NCBI RefSeq assembly: GCF_035582795.1
Contig: NC_134369.1
Coordinates: 60,698,001-60,762,000 of the forward strand
DNA length: 64,000 nucleotides
Direction of reading: 5' to 3'
From: Mycteria americana
Lineage: Eukaryota > Chordata > Aves > Ciconiiformes > Ciconiidae
Below are positions 49,286-60,709 of the stretch, in pieces. The notes beneath the pieces were generated by a model. The model was given only the letters and a program-made list of their open reading frames with translations, searched no databases and was not told the origin of the DNA. How positions within the stretch are numbered: the first letter of the stretch is position 1; each line of letters begins with the position of its first letter. A program made the position numbers and the translations under genes.

Positions 49286-51339
49286 GACACCCAGCTGGTG
49301 TCTAAGCAGATCTTGTCGGGTAAAAAGCTGTCTGGGGACGACCGATGGATGGTCACCAACTGAGCCTTCTGCCCACCTCTGCTGCAGATGGACACTTTAC
49401 TCCTGGATCTCTCTGGGACTCTGACCTGTATAGCTAGCTGCAATTTAAGTCACGCTTTTCAAGGTTTAGCAAACTTTGTCCTAGTAAGTAAAGATGGCAG
49501 TAAAGATGACATTAGGATCCTGTTTCCCTTGTGATTCCTAGAAAGGGTGGAATTCTTATCTGCTCTGTCCTACTAATCAGAGGTTTCTGGGGATTTGGCT
49601 TTGTGGGTATTTGGAGATGTTTTATAAGACAAGTTGCTCTAGAAAGTAAGACTTTGTAAGGTAAAATCTTAATAAATCTGTTTGCACTTTGAAACCTAAA
49701 TTGAAGGCCTGTTTGTTAAAATGGCTTTACTGTGGGGAAACGTCATTTTAACTCTTTTGAGGCAATTAAGAGGTTATGGGCTTTTGTAGTTAAAGCTCAA
49801 CATCAGTGTAGCTTGGCATGAAAATCGTTAGTAGCTATTCGTTAGAGACAGAATATATGTACACTTAACTACTGTTGTAAAGGATTAGAGTATATTGCTC
49901 GTACTTAGGCAAATTCTCATGGCACAGAGTTGATCTACAGATAATAATCCTCTCCTGCCACATGATATAGGACTTTGTTCAGCAGAACACTTAAGTACAC
50001 ACTCCTGAGGTCAAGCTTCTCCTCAAGCACTTATTACTTCATTTAGAAAGCACATATGGAGGAATTAAGATAGACTGAGCAGTGATAATTGTGGCTTTGT
50101 AAGGGAGACAGCCCTTGGATCCAAGTGTTATGAAAGATCCTGCACTGAAAGTGGAGAATTGCAGTAGAAGCTTTCTCAAGCAAGGGGAGAAAAAAGACAT
50201 ATTTTTCCACAGAATAAAAGTGTAAAACCAGCAAGTGAAAAGGGCAAGACTGAATGTCAGTGGAAGCGCATTCAGTGCACAAGCAGCAAAGCCTTTCATT
50301 GCATGAGAATTCAAGTTATTCTTTTTAGCTTCAGCTAAACAAAAACTCTCAGCAGATAAGCATAACTTTGCTAATACAGTCATAAAAAAATACCAAAGAG
50401 AAAACAACATGAGAGAGGAGCTGGAATGAGTGACAGGCTATTAAAGAATGACTGAATTGCTAAAGTTGTTTTATAACAATGAGGTTTTTAAAGAAGACAT
50501 AGAGGAAAGATTGGAAAAACAATGAAAATCTTCTGATAATGTTGATATAAGCGTAGACAGGAACATGCCAAGATTTAGTGCATACAGATCAGGATGTCTG
50601 GCTGATGGTCATTAGAAGCTACTGCTTACACAGAGGACTGTTGTTAGACCCCGGGTACTTTTGAAAAGTTGCCTTAGCCCTTTTCTAAAAAGTGACATAA
50701 ATCTCTAAGGCTGGAAATGGAACTGCTGCATGGGGGTTACAGGCTTAGAAAACTGGTACTGAGGAGCGTCAGACCTATTGATTTTGGGAGAGACATTAGA
50801 GCCTAAAAAACCTGCAACTGAAACTCTGAGCAGGACTTGAAAACAGCGTAGCTGAAAAATCCTCAAACTCACCAGTAATGGAAGATGAAGAGTACAAATG
50901 AACCCTACAGGGCTCAAGTCCATCATGAGCAAACCCAAAGTTTCCTCCTGAACATCCAGTATGCTACTGCATAAGTGCTGAAGAAATTACGGACAACACG
51001 AAAGGGAAGTACATGAAAAAAACTTGCTTTTCAAATACACTGATTTCCAGGAGACAAGCTGCCATTCTAGGAGCATGGCCTGGCATTCTTTCCATCAAAA
51101 TTCAAACCTTTAAATTTGGCTATATGAAAATACCTTTTGTTTGAGTGAGGCTTTGCTTATGGATGTCTCTGACCCACTACCTACAGTTATTGAGAATTTC
51201 AGTGCTGGGAGCATCACACATGCAGTGTCTCTGATCTGTGTAGTCCCCTCCTTTCCTTGTACCGCTTTTTTGTACAGTGGGTTTGAACAACTCAGTGTTC
51301 ATATTAAAATATTGTGGTGTTCAGCAGTAGAAAGGTGAG

Positions 51340-51490
51340 GAGGGTGTTCCTTGAAAAGAATTAGAAACAGAGCCCTGAAGGGAGTGTCTTCCAAGGAACT
51401 GAGAGAACTACATCTGCACAATTTAAGCAATATTTAAGGAGAGATATCATAATAGTCTGTAAGGATTACAAGGTTGTAAACATGAATGAG
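51340..51490 (+). mobile_element. Possible degraded CR1-like fragment
   Basis: ACTGAGAGAACTACATCTGC, AATTTAAGCA and GGAGAGATATCATAATAGTC recall the CR1 part encoding [25 protein letters not shown]. There are no long identities, so the assignment is tentative. Confidence 0.3.
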
Positions 51491-53295
51491 GGATAAGAAT
51501 TTTATAGGAAAGTCCAAAGGATGTCAATTAGTATTTTAAAATTAAACAAGGGGAAATTAATCTAAGTAGCTGTATAATCATACTCTGTGATAGATGTTGG
51601 AGTGGAAATTCTTTTTAATTAAAAGTGCTGGAAGGGGAAAGGATTAGTTTGATAAGTTTTCTAGTTTGGGAGAAGTTAGGAACTGTTGAATTGAAAACAA
51701 CCTATTTTGTGGCTTGCCATGATTTAAACTTAGAAATTTTAGCTATTCCTAGACTTCGACAAAGTTTTAAAAAAAGTGATATGTGTTATTCAAAATTATT
51801 GAGATTTTTCTTTTTTTTTAGCCTTAATTTGGAGTGAGAAAACTATTTTCACATCTCAAAAAATGCATTTGCTCTTCATGATTTCATAATACTTATGCAC
51901 CATTGCTCCTAGTGAGTTGTATCCTATTTCCCTGGTATCTTTTTTGAATTCTTATCTGCTTTAATATGTGATTTGATATGCCTCGCTCTGATCTCTTTCA
52001 GCCCCCTTTGTTTTTCCTGATCAGTGTTCTGTGTCATGTACATTTTACTTTCAGTTTTCATTCATTAAAATGACATTTCTCATCTTCTGCTTCACTGCAC
52101 TGTTGAGGACTTGACACTTCTTTTCCTCACCCTCTCTGTTCTTACTCATGGCAAACGAAATAATTAATCAAAGCAAAAATCCTGCTATAGGTACCTACAA
52201 ACCCTGCGTACAGAATTTGACTACTTCAGACGTCACTTGGAAAAGTGAGGTTTTGTGGCAACAGGGAGACACCTTGGCATTTTTATAATGTTTAAGAGAA
52301 AACTGGACATTTATGTCCTTGGGAAAAGGTATTTCGAGGCAAATTCTCAGCCACTGGAGTGGAGGGGTCTGTGGCACTTTTCTTTGGCTGAAGTTCTGTT
52401 GTTTTGCATTTCTGGAGTCACTTGTCATTAAATGAACGTAAGAGCAGAGTCAAGTTCATCAAACCGCACCTGCTTGAATGAAAAGTGTAAGTAAGCTGTT
52501 CTGAGGACAATGTTTTACATCCTGCTCTCCATTGAAAATGTCCTACAGAAGGTAAGTGCTCTGAGGAATGCCGCGGCAGACAGGTCTACCACCCCTTTCA
52601 CCTGCGTCAAGGCATATCTTCTTCTGAACAAGATATTATTGATTTGCTCTCCCACCCTCTACTGCTACGTCTATTTTTAACCAGGTTCAATCTCCTAAAA
52701 CCTCAGTGACTATTAAGTCTGTACTCGGGCCAAACGTGGTCTGGTGGCACAACAGAGCCCTCCTAAAGTCACAGTGCACTGCGGTGAGTCTGGAGAGACC
52801 AAGTGAAGAAAAGTGGGTAGTCAGTTTTAAATATCTCCAGTGACATACTCCAAAAATCTTCTCCATGGCAGGATTTTTTGGATGATTTTTCTCCCAGTGT
52901 GAAAACTGAAAGTAAGCAAAAAATGGAAACACCACCACAGGGAAAATGTAAACCTATTGTGAAAACACTTAGCATCTTTCTAGTCTTATGCCTCAGGTCT
53001 GTCTCTGTGGTTGTCTCAAGAAATCAAAACAGAATGTGCCAGAAAAAGAAGGAATATTTTATTATAGTCTTTCAAAGGTCTTTTTGTTTTGAAAAATTAA
53101 ACCAAACCATAGTTAAACCAGTAAACCTGAGAAACCTTTGGTGAATTATTTTAACTTTTTTTTCCTCATGTTCATAGAAAATTTGCAAACTTACTGTCAG
53201 TTTTTCTGATTAAGGGGAAATTAAAATTGAAGTTCAATAACTTTTCTACCCATTTTGATTGATTCTGTTGAAATTCATTACAGGGTTACATATTG

Positions 53296-53320
53296 TTCTG
53301 TAACAGAATTCGTTACAGAA
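53296..53320. repeat. 9-bp hairpin with 7-nt loop
   Basis: TTCTGTAAC (53296-53304) pairs exactly with GTTACAGAA (53312-53320) around AGAATTC. Intergenic, no associated gene. Confidence 0.9.
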
Positions 53321-55259
53321 AAATACTACAAGGTTATAGGCTATTTTAGAAGGAAAACCTCGTACTAATTGGCTGGAAAGGCTGGTTTCGATCAGTTTAT
53401 TAGTGCACATAAACTGGGAAAAAGAGTCAAGCGAAGCATAGAAGCAGACTTTGAAACTGCAGTAGTATGAAAGAATATAATAGAACAGGATATTAAATAA
53501 TCAGATATATAATATCTAGCAGAAACTTAATTTTGTGTAATTGCCAAAATAGCAGTTTAGCATCAAGTAATGAATGATATTATAAAAAGATTAGTCTGAT
53601 ACTGTGTTCCAGTTCATAAATGTCACAATTTATTGTTCCATAGCTTACATATTTTCTTAGGTGAGATAACAGTTAATTTTCACTTCTTGCATACAAATCC
53701 TTGTATTCATTGACCAGAGAAATGAATGTCTTGCCTTAGAGATTGTCTAAATTCTGTATACCTGAATGAGTCAACAGTGAGACTTTTTTCACATCTGTTT
53801 CCTGTCTTAGTGTTTTGAAGGGGAAATAACAACTTTTTTGGATCTCCAAGTCTATTTACTGCAGGTCAGATTCTGCCATAAGAAGCAGTTGGCCTTGGGG
53901 AACTTTATTCTATGTGTTTTTTATGGACTTCTTGGAATTATTTGTGGCATGACCTGCCACTCACACTCACTGTGAGCAAGTATGGGAGCATAAAAGGTGT
54001 GTTATAGCTTTTGTACTGAATTAAGCCTCACTTTAGAGTTATGTTGTGCCTTACCTGTGTGATATTATTAGCTACCACAGCTCCACAGTGCTGCTACAGA
54101 TCTCGGAGGTACTGTAGGGACTTGATGCCAGATCTTCAAAACTGCACACCAAGTACTTGCACACATCAGTAACGGTCCAATTTTTATATTATCCATGAAG
54201 AATACGGAGAGCAGCGGGAATTGTTGATGCCAAATGCATTGAATATGTGGCCTCATGATTTAAGTTACTTATGTGGGAAATGAGCAGTTCTATATACCTG
54301 GTTCATAGTTATTTGCCAGGTGACTGCTTTCAGAGAATCAGCAGAAAATATGTACTTTTTTAATAGGTATTGAATGGTAGGTCATTTGTTTAGCTTTATA
54401 AGGAACTATTTTAGACTTCTACAGTGATCTCACTGATTGCTACCACATCTTGCACTAAGTCTTTCCCCATGCATGAGCTGGTAAGAGTCAGTATTTCAAG
54501 TACAGGATACGTGTTCAATGAACACGACTTAAAAGAATTATTAAATATTTATTGCTGTATTCTGCCTGTTACCAAGCAGCAATGCTGAAGCCAGGAAGGA
54601 AATCCACAGGATTTCCCTTTCTCTCTTTTTTGTTTTTCTCCTCTTCTCCATTTGCTCTTTCCTTTCTGCTGCTGTCCACATTTACCCTCCTCAGTGGTGA
54701 AATGGTGAGAAACAGAAAACTATGGAGAAAATGCAAAAACTACAGGTAAAACTACGGCTTCTCAGAGCCAGGGGTGAAATTCCCATAGGCTACAGAAGGC
54801 CAGACTTTCCTTAAGATTTAGAAAAATCTCCTTGTTAGAAATACCAAACTACATATGAAAAAAGGGCAACTGTGGAAGGTAACAGTCCTAAAGACCTAAA
54901 AGATTGTGTCAAGTATGTGTGTAATGGAGGAGGAGCTTAAGTCACAAGTTTTCCAGTAGTTTTTAATTTTCTTTTCAGTGTGCAGAGCCCTGCCTAGTGA
55001 ATTCAAGCCTGTTGATAAACAGTTTGTTTTCCTTGTTTACTTTTCACAGGCTGATGAGAAACTGTCCTTCCACACCCGGGGGCCGTGGACTGAGAACCAG
55101 TGCTCTGGAGCTTACAGAGAAAGAGAGACTCCTTTAGAAAGCAATCTAAACCAGGAGCTTTACTCATTAACTTTTGCTGGACTGATGCCACCCAAAGCAA
55201 TCCCATGTTTTATTGTCCAGGGTATGTTTTAATGAAGGAAAAAACAACCCCAAAGTATC

Positions 55260-55989
55260 TCCACTGGTGTCTTTTATTAAGTAATGCAAAATACAGTATT
55301 AATTATGACACTGCATGCATTTTAGACAATATAAATGCAAGCCTACAGAAAATGTGACAAAGAAACCCTCAATTACTTTTGAGGTAGTATACAAGGAAAA
55401 ATAGGAAAGCAGAAACACAGTGGATTAAAAGAACAAAATATTAGTATCACTTTGTGCATACATTAGTCACTCATAAATACATTTGTATGAAATAACTTAA
55501 GATACAATTCCATTCTTGTTAAAAAATATACTTCTTCAAATTCACCATTCTTGTTTGTTTTGTTTTCACATGACATTTTATGGTATTTTATCAGGTGGAT
55601 TTATTTTTTATCACCGCCGTCATGATTTTACCCTTTTCCTCCAAGAGTTTAGGCACAGATGGCCTCATGCACAAAAATAAATAAGAAACCTGCTTGAAGG
55701 GAAAAGAATTCTGCTCAAATAGCTTAGGATAGTCTAATAAATACCATTTTGTTTATAAAAATATTTCAGGTTTATAAAAGAGGGGAGGGGACGTTCTCCC
55801 ATGTGGAAAGGATGTTAAGTGAAAAGTGCTGTATAACATTTTTGAAGAGATTTTGTTTTAAACATATAGTACCATTATGAATATATATTTTATAATAATC
55901 CTGTTTCTTAGAACCTTATTGTTCACTAGAAGTATCAAATGCTGTTTCCTTCCTTTTGTTTGTTGTCTTATTGCCGTTTTGGAAGATGC
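55260..55989 (-). other. BEGAIN: Putative BEGAIN 3' UTR
   Basis: AT-rich sequence downstream of the BEGAIN stop codon. Candidate minus-strand AATAAA signals lie at 55605-55600 and 55278-55273. The second has a better downstream element (TTGGGGTTGTTTTTT on the minus strand, near 55255-55241) and would give a UTR of about 0.7 kb. Another AATAAA lies at 55214-55209. The extent is inferred. Confidence 0.45.
55273..55278 (-). terminator. BEGAIN: Candidate BEGAIN poly(A) signal
   Basis: TTTATT on the + strand is AATAAA on the minus strand, followed in the BEGAIN direction by a G/T-rich element about 20-35 bases on. The nearer AATAAA at 55600-55605 is followed by A-rich sequence and looks weaker. 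Confidence 0.4.
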
Positions 55990-57363
55990 CTAGTTCAGAA
56001 GGGTTCCGTATAATTGTGCTTTTGTAAGGCTGTCCTTCCGACTCAAACCAGTACTCCCAGTCCGTTGAAACTGCTGCTGTTTGCTGTGAATACCCGAATG
56101 GCTTCCTTGCTCCATGGAAGACTGGTGGATTTCTGAAGCCTCCATTGAACTCTGATTGAGGGACTCTGCTGAGCTGTTGGGGCTCACGTCCACGTATTCT
56201 CTTTTCAATACCGGGCTATTTTCGATGTTTTTGCTACTGCATAACTGGACGGTGATCCTTTCATTTTTTTGGTCTCTTGATTCTTTTGTTTTGTAAGTGG
56301 GCAATTTGTCCTGTTTACAGCTAGTGCTGATGTCAATATTCAGGCCACTGTCTGTTCTCAGGAAACAAGAATCCACAAGTCTGCTTTGACAGATATCGTC
56401 TCCCTCTGAGCAGCTATCTGCTTTGTAACTAGCATAGATGGGGCTTGTTCGACTGTCTCCCTTCTTAATAGGGCTGCTGTAGTACTGCTCTGAAAAGCTA
56501 CAGGGCGACAGCCTGCCAGTGTTCCTGTAAGAGTAGGCACCGATGTCCTCCACGCTCAATTGCCTCCATCGCCCAGGCAAGTCTTCTTCAGAAAGGTGGG
56601 TGCTCCTGCACTCGTTCCTCATTTTCTGATTCGCTAAAGCCTGCTGTGGTGTTATGGCTGAGAAATGAAAAGGTTCGTTTGCATAAGGAGGCAGACTCCT
56701 AGTAAAAGTGGGCGAGTTCTCGTTGTCATCAGCAAGCTCCATGTGCTGCGCGGGTTTGGGCTTGGCAAACCTCGGACTTCCCTGATGCTCATAACCTGCG
56801 GGTGACTTTCTTTCAAACAGTTCATCTCGGTTGCTCATGTAGATCGCTTGCTGAGAGGCCGTCAGAGTGTTGGCTTGGGCGCTCTCTTTCTCCTCAGATG
56901 TGACGCTGAAGCTGGAATAGGAGCTGGAGGTTGGCAGAGAGGTAATGTACTCTGGGAAGGCTTCATGAGAGAAGCTGGAATGGAAACCGTCTTCTTCGAC
57001 GGTGCTGTCCGTGGAGTTCTGGGACCGCAGGAACCCCACGTCTTTCACTTGGGTGTCCACACTCTGCCTTCTCTCCCTCCTCCTCTCCTCGGGGCAGTAA
57101 AGGGCGGTGTCGCTGCAGTAGATGTCCGACTTGTACTGGGGCCTTTGTCCGAGTTTTCCAGCAGAGTCCTGAAAATTGAGATCCCTTGTAGATGGGCTTG
57201 ACAAGTGTGAAGACAAGCTGTTTGGATCTGGTTTTTCCAGTACTTTGGCAATGACGCAAGTGGGTATGGTATCAGCGTAAGATGTGTGGCACAAGGGGAC
57301 AGAAAGGCTGCACCCGTGTTTTTCCAGATGGATGCTGACTCTTTCCTGAAAGTCAGATGGCAA
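55990..57363 (-). CDS. BEGAIN: BEGAIN last coding exon (large C-terminal exon)
   Basis: This exon holds 457 codons plus TAG (55990-55992). The acceptor is CTTTATGTTACAG just above 57363, so the exon begins LPSDFQERVSIHLEKHGCSL; the open frame running up to 57444 is intron read-through. It encodes the unstructured, serine-rich C-terminal part of BEGAIN (brain-enriched guanylate kinase-associated protein), a postsynaptic protein that binds the guanylate-kinase domain of PSD-95/SAP90. Recognisable stretches, in order: PTCVIAKVLEKPDP, DIYCSDTALYCPEERRRERR, DVGFLRSQNSTDS, SLPTSSSYSSFS, LTASQQAIY, QLSVEDIGAYSY, SPIYASYKAD and the terminal LSRKDSLTKAQLYGTLLN. These match mammalian BEGAIN as I remember it. 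The frame is intact. The exon is richer in GC and CpG than its surroundings, as expected for coding sequence. Confidence 0.98.
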   Translation of the reverse strand: MPSDFQERVSIHLEKHGCSLSVPLCHTSYADTIPTCVIAKVLEKPDPNSLSSHLSSPSTRDLNFQDSAGKLGQRPQYKSDIYCSDTALYCPEERRRERRQSVDTQVKDVGFLRSQNSTDSTVEEDGFHSSFSHEAFPEYITSLPTSSSYSSFSVTSEEKESAQANTLTASQQAIYMSNRDELFERKSPAGYEHQGSPRFAKPKPAQHMELADDNENSPTFTRSLPPYANEPFHFSAITPQQALANQKMRNECRSTHLSEEDLPGRWRQLSVEDIGAYSYRNTGRLSPCSFSEQYYSSPIKKGDSRTSPIYASYKADSCSEGDDICQSRLVDSCFLRTDSGLNIDISTSCKQDKLPTYKTKESRDQKNERITVQLCSSKNIENSPVLKREYVDVSPNSSAESLNQSSMEASEIHQSSMEQGSHSGIHSKQQQFQRTGSTGLSRKDSLTKAQLYGTLLN

Positions 57364-60300
57364 CTGTAACATAAAGAGATGACAAAGGGGACAGGAGAAA
57401 AGGGTGCACGTCAATACTGGTGTCTGCTTGGGCTTATACAACATTCATAGATGAGTGCGGTTTATGACACTGCATGGCTCACTGTATATGGTTCTTTGAC
57501 TAATGTGATGGCCACAATCTTTGTGCATTTCTGAAAACAAACATAATCAAATGACTTTTGTTTATTAACATTTGGAAATCTTAATCTGCTTCCCCTCATG
57601 GAAAACACTGTGAAACTGAAATGTTTCCTTCCAAGTTAATTCAGGTTGGCTAGGAATGATGTAAAGAATGTAGTAAATAAGGATCTTAAAAAGGCAGGTA
57701 GGAAATTACGGCCTGCAGCAACACTTTCCAGACTGCATGCGTGGGTATGATTTGCAGTTGGAGCGGGGGGGTGTGGAGGTCTCTGCTGGGGTGAGGAAAG
57801 AGGAGGCAGAGATCAGATCTATTCTATTCTTTTGCCTTTCTTTGAGCTCGTCTTGCCTCCAACTCAGTGCCAAATTGGCTCCTGCCCTTCAGCATTGCAT
57901 TTGATAAACAATGCTGTTTGGAGAGGCAGGAAAGTTTCACTGACACTTAAAGCAATGGTACTGGCTGCTATGACAGGAGTGCTTCTGTGCTGGGAAGAAG
58001 CCAATCAAACCGGCTACCTTGCCCCAGCACTCGGACGCTGCTTGTCAGTCCAGCCGTCCATATAAGCCTCAACATGCTCCCCTCTTCCAGCAGCTGCTAC
58101 CTGACTGCTTTTCTAGTTTCTTACTACACTGGCAGAAATAAAAGCTAAGACCTGAATTTACACTATGATTCCTGTGACAGACTGGTCAGAATTAATCAAT
58201 ATGTCTGTTATGCACCAGAGATCATATAGTTTTTGGAGAAGTCAGGATCAGCTCTGTGGATGGTGGTTCCACCTGCCATTCTACCATGTGGACCAGAAGA
58301 GACTGAGAGCCCACATTCCTCGGTGTGGCTCAAAAGTTTGGTAGGTAATGCCTATGCAGGTATCACCAAGCATGCTTGCCAGTCAGGTTTTATCTGCATT
58401 GCTCATTTCAGATCTCTATCAATGATCAGACAGGGATATGAGAGTGCTGCATGATGGCTGTCTCTCAGTATTTCTTACTGGAAATCAAAAGAACTCAAGT
58501 TCAGACTAAGTTTTGAGTTTGTGACTGTGATAGCTCCTTTGATATCCATGCTGATTTACACCACTTAAGAATTTAGCCCCTGAATGCTTGGCTGAACTCT
58601 GGACTTTCTTTTTATAACTAGAAATCAAGTTCCTCTTTGCCACATAATCAGTGGTTAGCCTTATAGCCCTAATGATTGCGCTCCCTCCTTAACTTTGTTT
58701 CTCTAGAGCAGAGAATCCTACAAATACTGAAGAGGTCCGTTTCCCCTCCTCCTTCTATTTTAGGCAAGAGAAATTTAAGGTGCCTGCTCCTTGTAATGAT
58801 CTCACATCATATAAGATATGGAGCTCCTCTTTTAGCTTCACTGGGAAGTTTTAAAACTTGGTTTAATCCCCAAAACTCAATGTATTCAAAATATGGCATG
58901 TTGTGAAATGGCATTCTTGTTAATGTGGAGTAGGATGAGTGTTTTTTCAACCAACAGACCTTCCAGGATATTTTGGATTAATCATTATGTTGTTAATTAG
59001 CTCATATGTCTTCCATTGGAAATAAAGAGTATGATATTGCCAGTCTGCTGGCAGACAGCAATATTAGTCATAGTAAGTACAGATGCAACAAAGATTGAAT
59101 AAACAGGTTGTAAAATAGGGCTGCTGTAAATTGCCACAGAAATGAGGAAAAGAAATACAGTTCATTTAATGTGAAACTGCTGTATGGGGCAGCTATTATT
59201 TTAGTATCCTGTAACACCATTGTTTGATCTATTTTATATACGTTATTTAGATTATGAAATGCATTAAGAAAAAGAACATTATTTTCTCGGCATTGCACTG
59301 GAAACTGGAATTACTAAAATGATATTGCTGTCACATTATTATATTGTAGTATAGTTTAGGCTTCTGGATAATATGCAATACTTTGTCAGGCAATATTTGC
59401 ATTTGTAAGGAATTTATTGGCTGTGACAGCACATTCACACTTGCTAAATTAATAAATACTTGGACTTACGAGTGGAGACTTCGCCTATTTAATTGAGTGT
59501 ATGACAGCCTGGGAAATTGTGGGGAGATCTGAGATCCCACATTTGTGACAGTTTTCTGCAAGTGAACCACTAAGTACTTTCAAGGTCCTAATTCTTGCTA
59601 ACAGGTAGGGTGCTTTCAAGTGTGAGTAATGTCATGATAACTCCTGGATATGAATTGCTAAGGGAAGTCAGTTACTAGGAAAAAATAACAGGACCAGGAT
59701 AATGGTTAATTTGGAAGTTCTGTCTCAGTTCCAGAAAATCTTTGCTGATTTGACAAAAGAGTCTTGCTCTATCCTTATTTACCAGGGTTGTTTAGTGCTC
59801 TGAAGCAGTCTGCTGGCTTAGAAATGGTTTATACATTCCACATTCAATTTTGCATTATTCCACTGCAGAATTGCACAAAAGAGACCATCTGGGGGGACAT
59901 TAACCTGATGGGATTGATGAAGGGAAGGCTTTTCTCCGTGACCTTCACCGAAGCAATACACGTGAGGAAGGTGCTATTGCTTTGTGTAGGGCCTGCATCC
60001 CTAAAGACAGGCTTGCCCACTGAGATAATATTTGCCTCCCCTTTAAGGAGCCCGTTTCTCAAGCCTAGTTTCCTTGGAAGCGAGGAGTATTAATTAAAGT
60101 TTACACCTTGGAAACCGATCATTCAGTGCTCTGGTTGCTTTAGAAAAAGATATTTGTTCTGTCAGTCCATTTTAAAATTCAGGTTTAGAAATTAGCTGGA
60201 CTGGAAAATAGCTTCAGGAGGAAAATTGATTATATCACAATCTCTGATGCCTGCAGCTTGTCGTTTCCCTGCTCTCCCCCTCCCCCGTTCCCTCCCAGCG

Positions 60301-60625
60301 TTTTGCAGTCTAGGGCTCTCAGCACTTTGGTTTTGCTAAAACCTTTATTTTTCCTGTGATCAGCGCAGGCCCATCCTACTGGAGAGCAGGGGTTTTGGGG
60401 AAGAGAGTACCTCCGAGCTCCGTCGTGGGCTGATTTTGCCAGCACCTCCCTGGGCTGCACAGAGTACCAGCAGGTGCGCAAGCCCTCCTGTTGCTTAAAG
60501 CGGCGGGGGGGGGGGGGGGTCAAAGCCTTAAGGGCAAACAAGTTCTGGAATTGATACCTGTAAAATAACCTGTTTTCCATAAAATATTTGTTTCTTTGAA
60601 TATTCACCAAGTTCGGTCACATTAC
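57364..60625 (-). other. BEGAIN: BEGAIN last intron, 3.3 kb
   Basis: Minus-strand GT-AG intron in phase 0, with donor GTAATG (60625 downward) and acceptor TTACAG (57364). It contains a G15 run near its 5' end (60505-60519, read as C15 in the BEGAIN transcript). I see no transposon or other gene. The frames at 59764-60093 (+) and 60230-60610 (-) show no homology I recognise. Confidence 0.88.
60505..60519. repeat. G15 homopolymer
   Basis: Fifteen consecutive G after CGGC on the + strand, about 107 bases into the BEGAIN intron from its donor. Such runs are length-unstable, can form quadruplexes and are often misassembled. Confidence 0.9.
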
Positions 60626-60709
60626 CTCAGAAAGCTTATGTGCCCTGTCGTAATTCTTGCTGCACTGGAGCAACTGAGCAGCTAAATTGCAGTCCTTCCT
60701 ATAGAGCTC
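60626..60709 (-). CDS. BEGAIN: BEGAIN internal coding exon
   Basis: This 84-nt, 28-codon exon is too short to stand out as an open frame. On the minus strand, TTTTTCTAG precedes GAGCTCTATAGG and GTAATG follows. It encodes ELYRKDCNLAAQLLQCSKNY and DRAHKLSE, the end of the BEGAIN coiled-coil region, immediately before the LPSDFQERV of the next exon. Both ends are in phase 0. The assignment rests on agreement with the mammalian protein at exactly this junction. Upstream coiled-coil exons are not in the window. Confidence 0.95.

Larger units (their letters stand above)
34321..55259. other. Intergenic region between convergent WDR25 and BEGAIN
   Basis: About 21 kb with no protein-coding exon I can recognise on either strand. 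Visible content: microsatellites and T runs (34678, 39566, 45329), a double hairpin (35801-35841), an AT-rich block with homeodomain-type TAAT words (36120-36530), a GC- and CpG-richer patch (about 39700-40420), a CR1 scrap near 49.2 kb, a possible CR1 relic near 51.4 kb and a hairpin at 53296-53320. Open frames up to 138 codons (for example 48947-49363) lack family resemblance. Confidence 0.7.

Noticed and set aside
48947..49363. 138-codon + strand open frame in the intergenic region
   Set aside because: Overlaps a CR1 scrap (49216-49285) and has no recognisable domain; overlapping frames of similar length suggest chance in a GC-richer patch.
56848..57201. 117-codon open frame on the + strand
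   Set aside because: It lies entirely opposite the BEGAIN C-terminal exon and follows from that exon's codon bias; no family resemblance.
57364..57444. N-terminal 27 residues of the long BEGAIN open frame
   Set aside because: This is intron read-through: a clear acceptor (TTACAG) precedes LPSDF, and the upstream exon joins there in phase.
60230..60610. 126-codon minus-strand open frame
   Set aside because: Its frame runs through the G15 tract and intron sequence; a proline/arginine run is simply the homopolymer.
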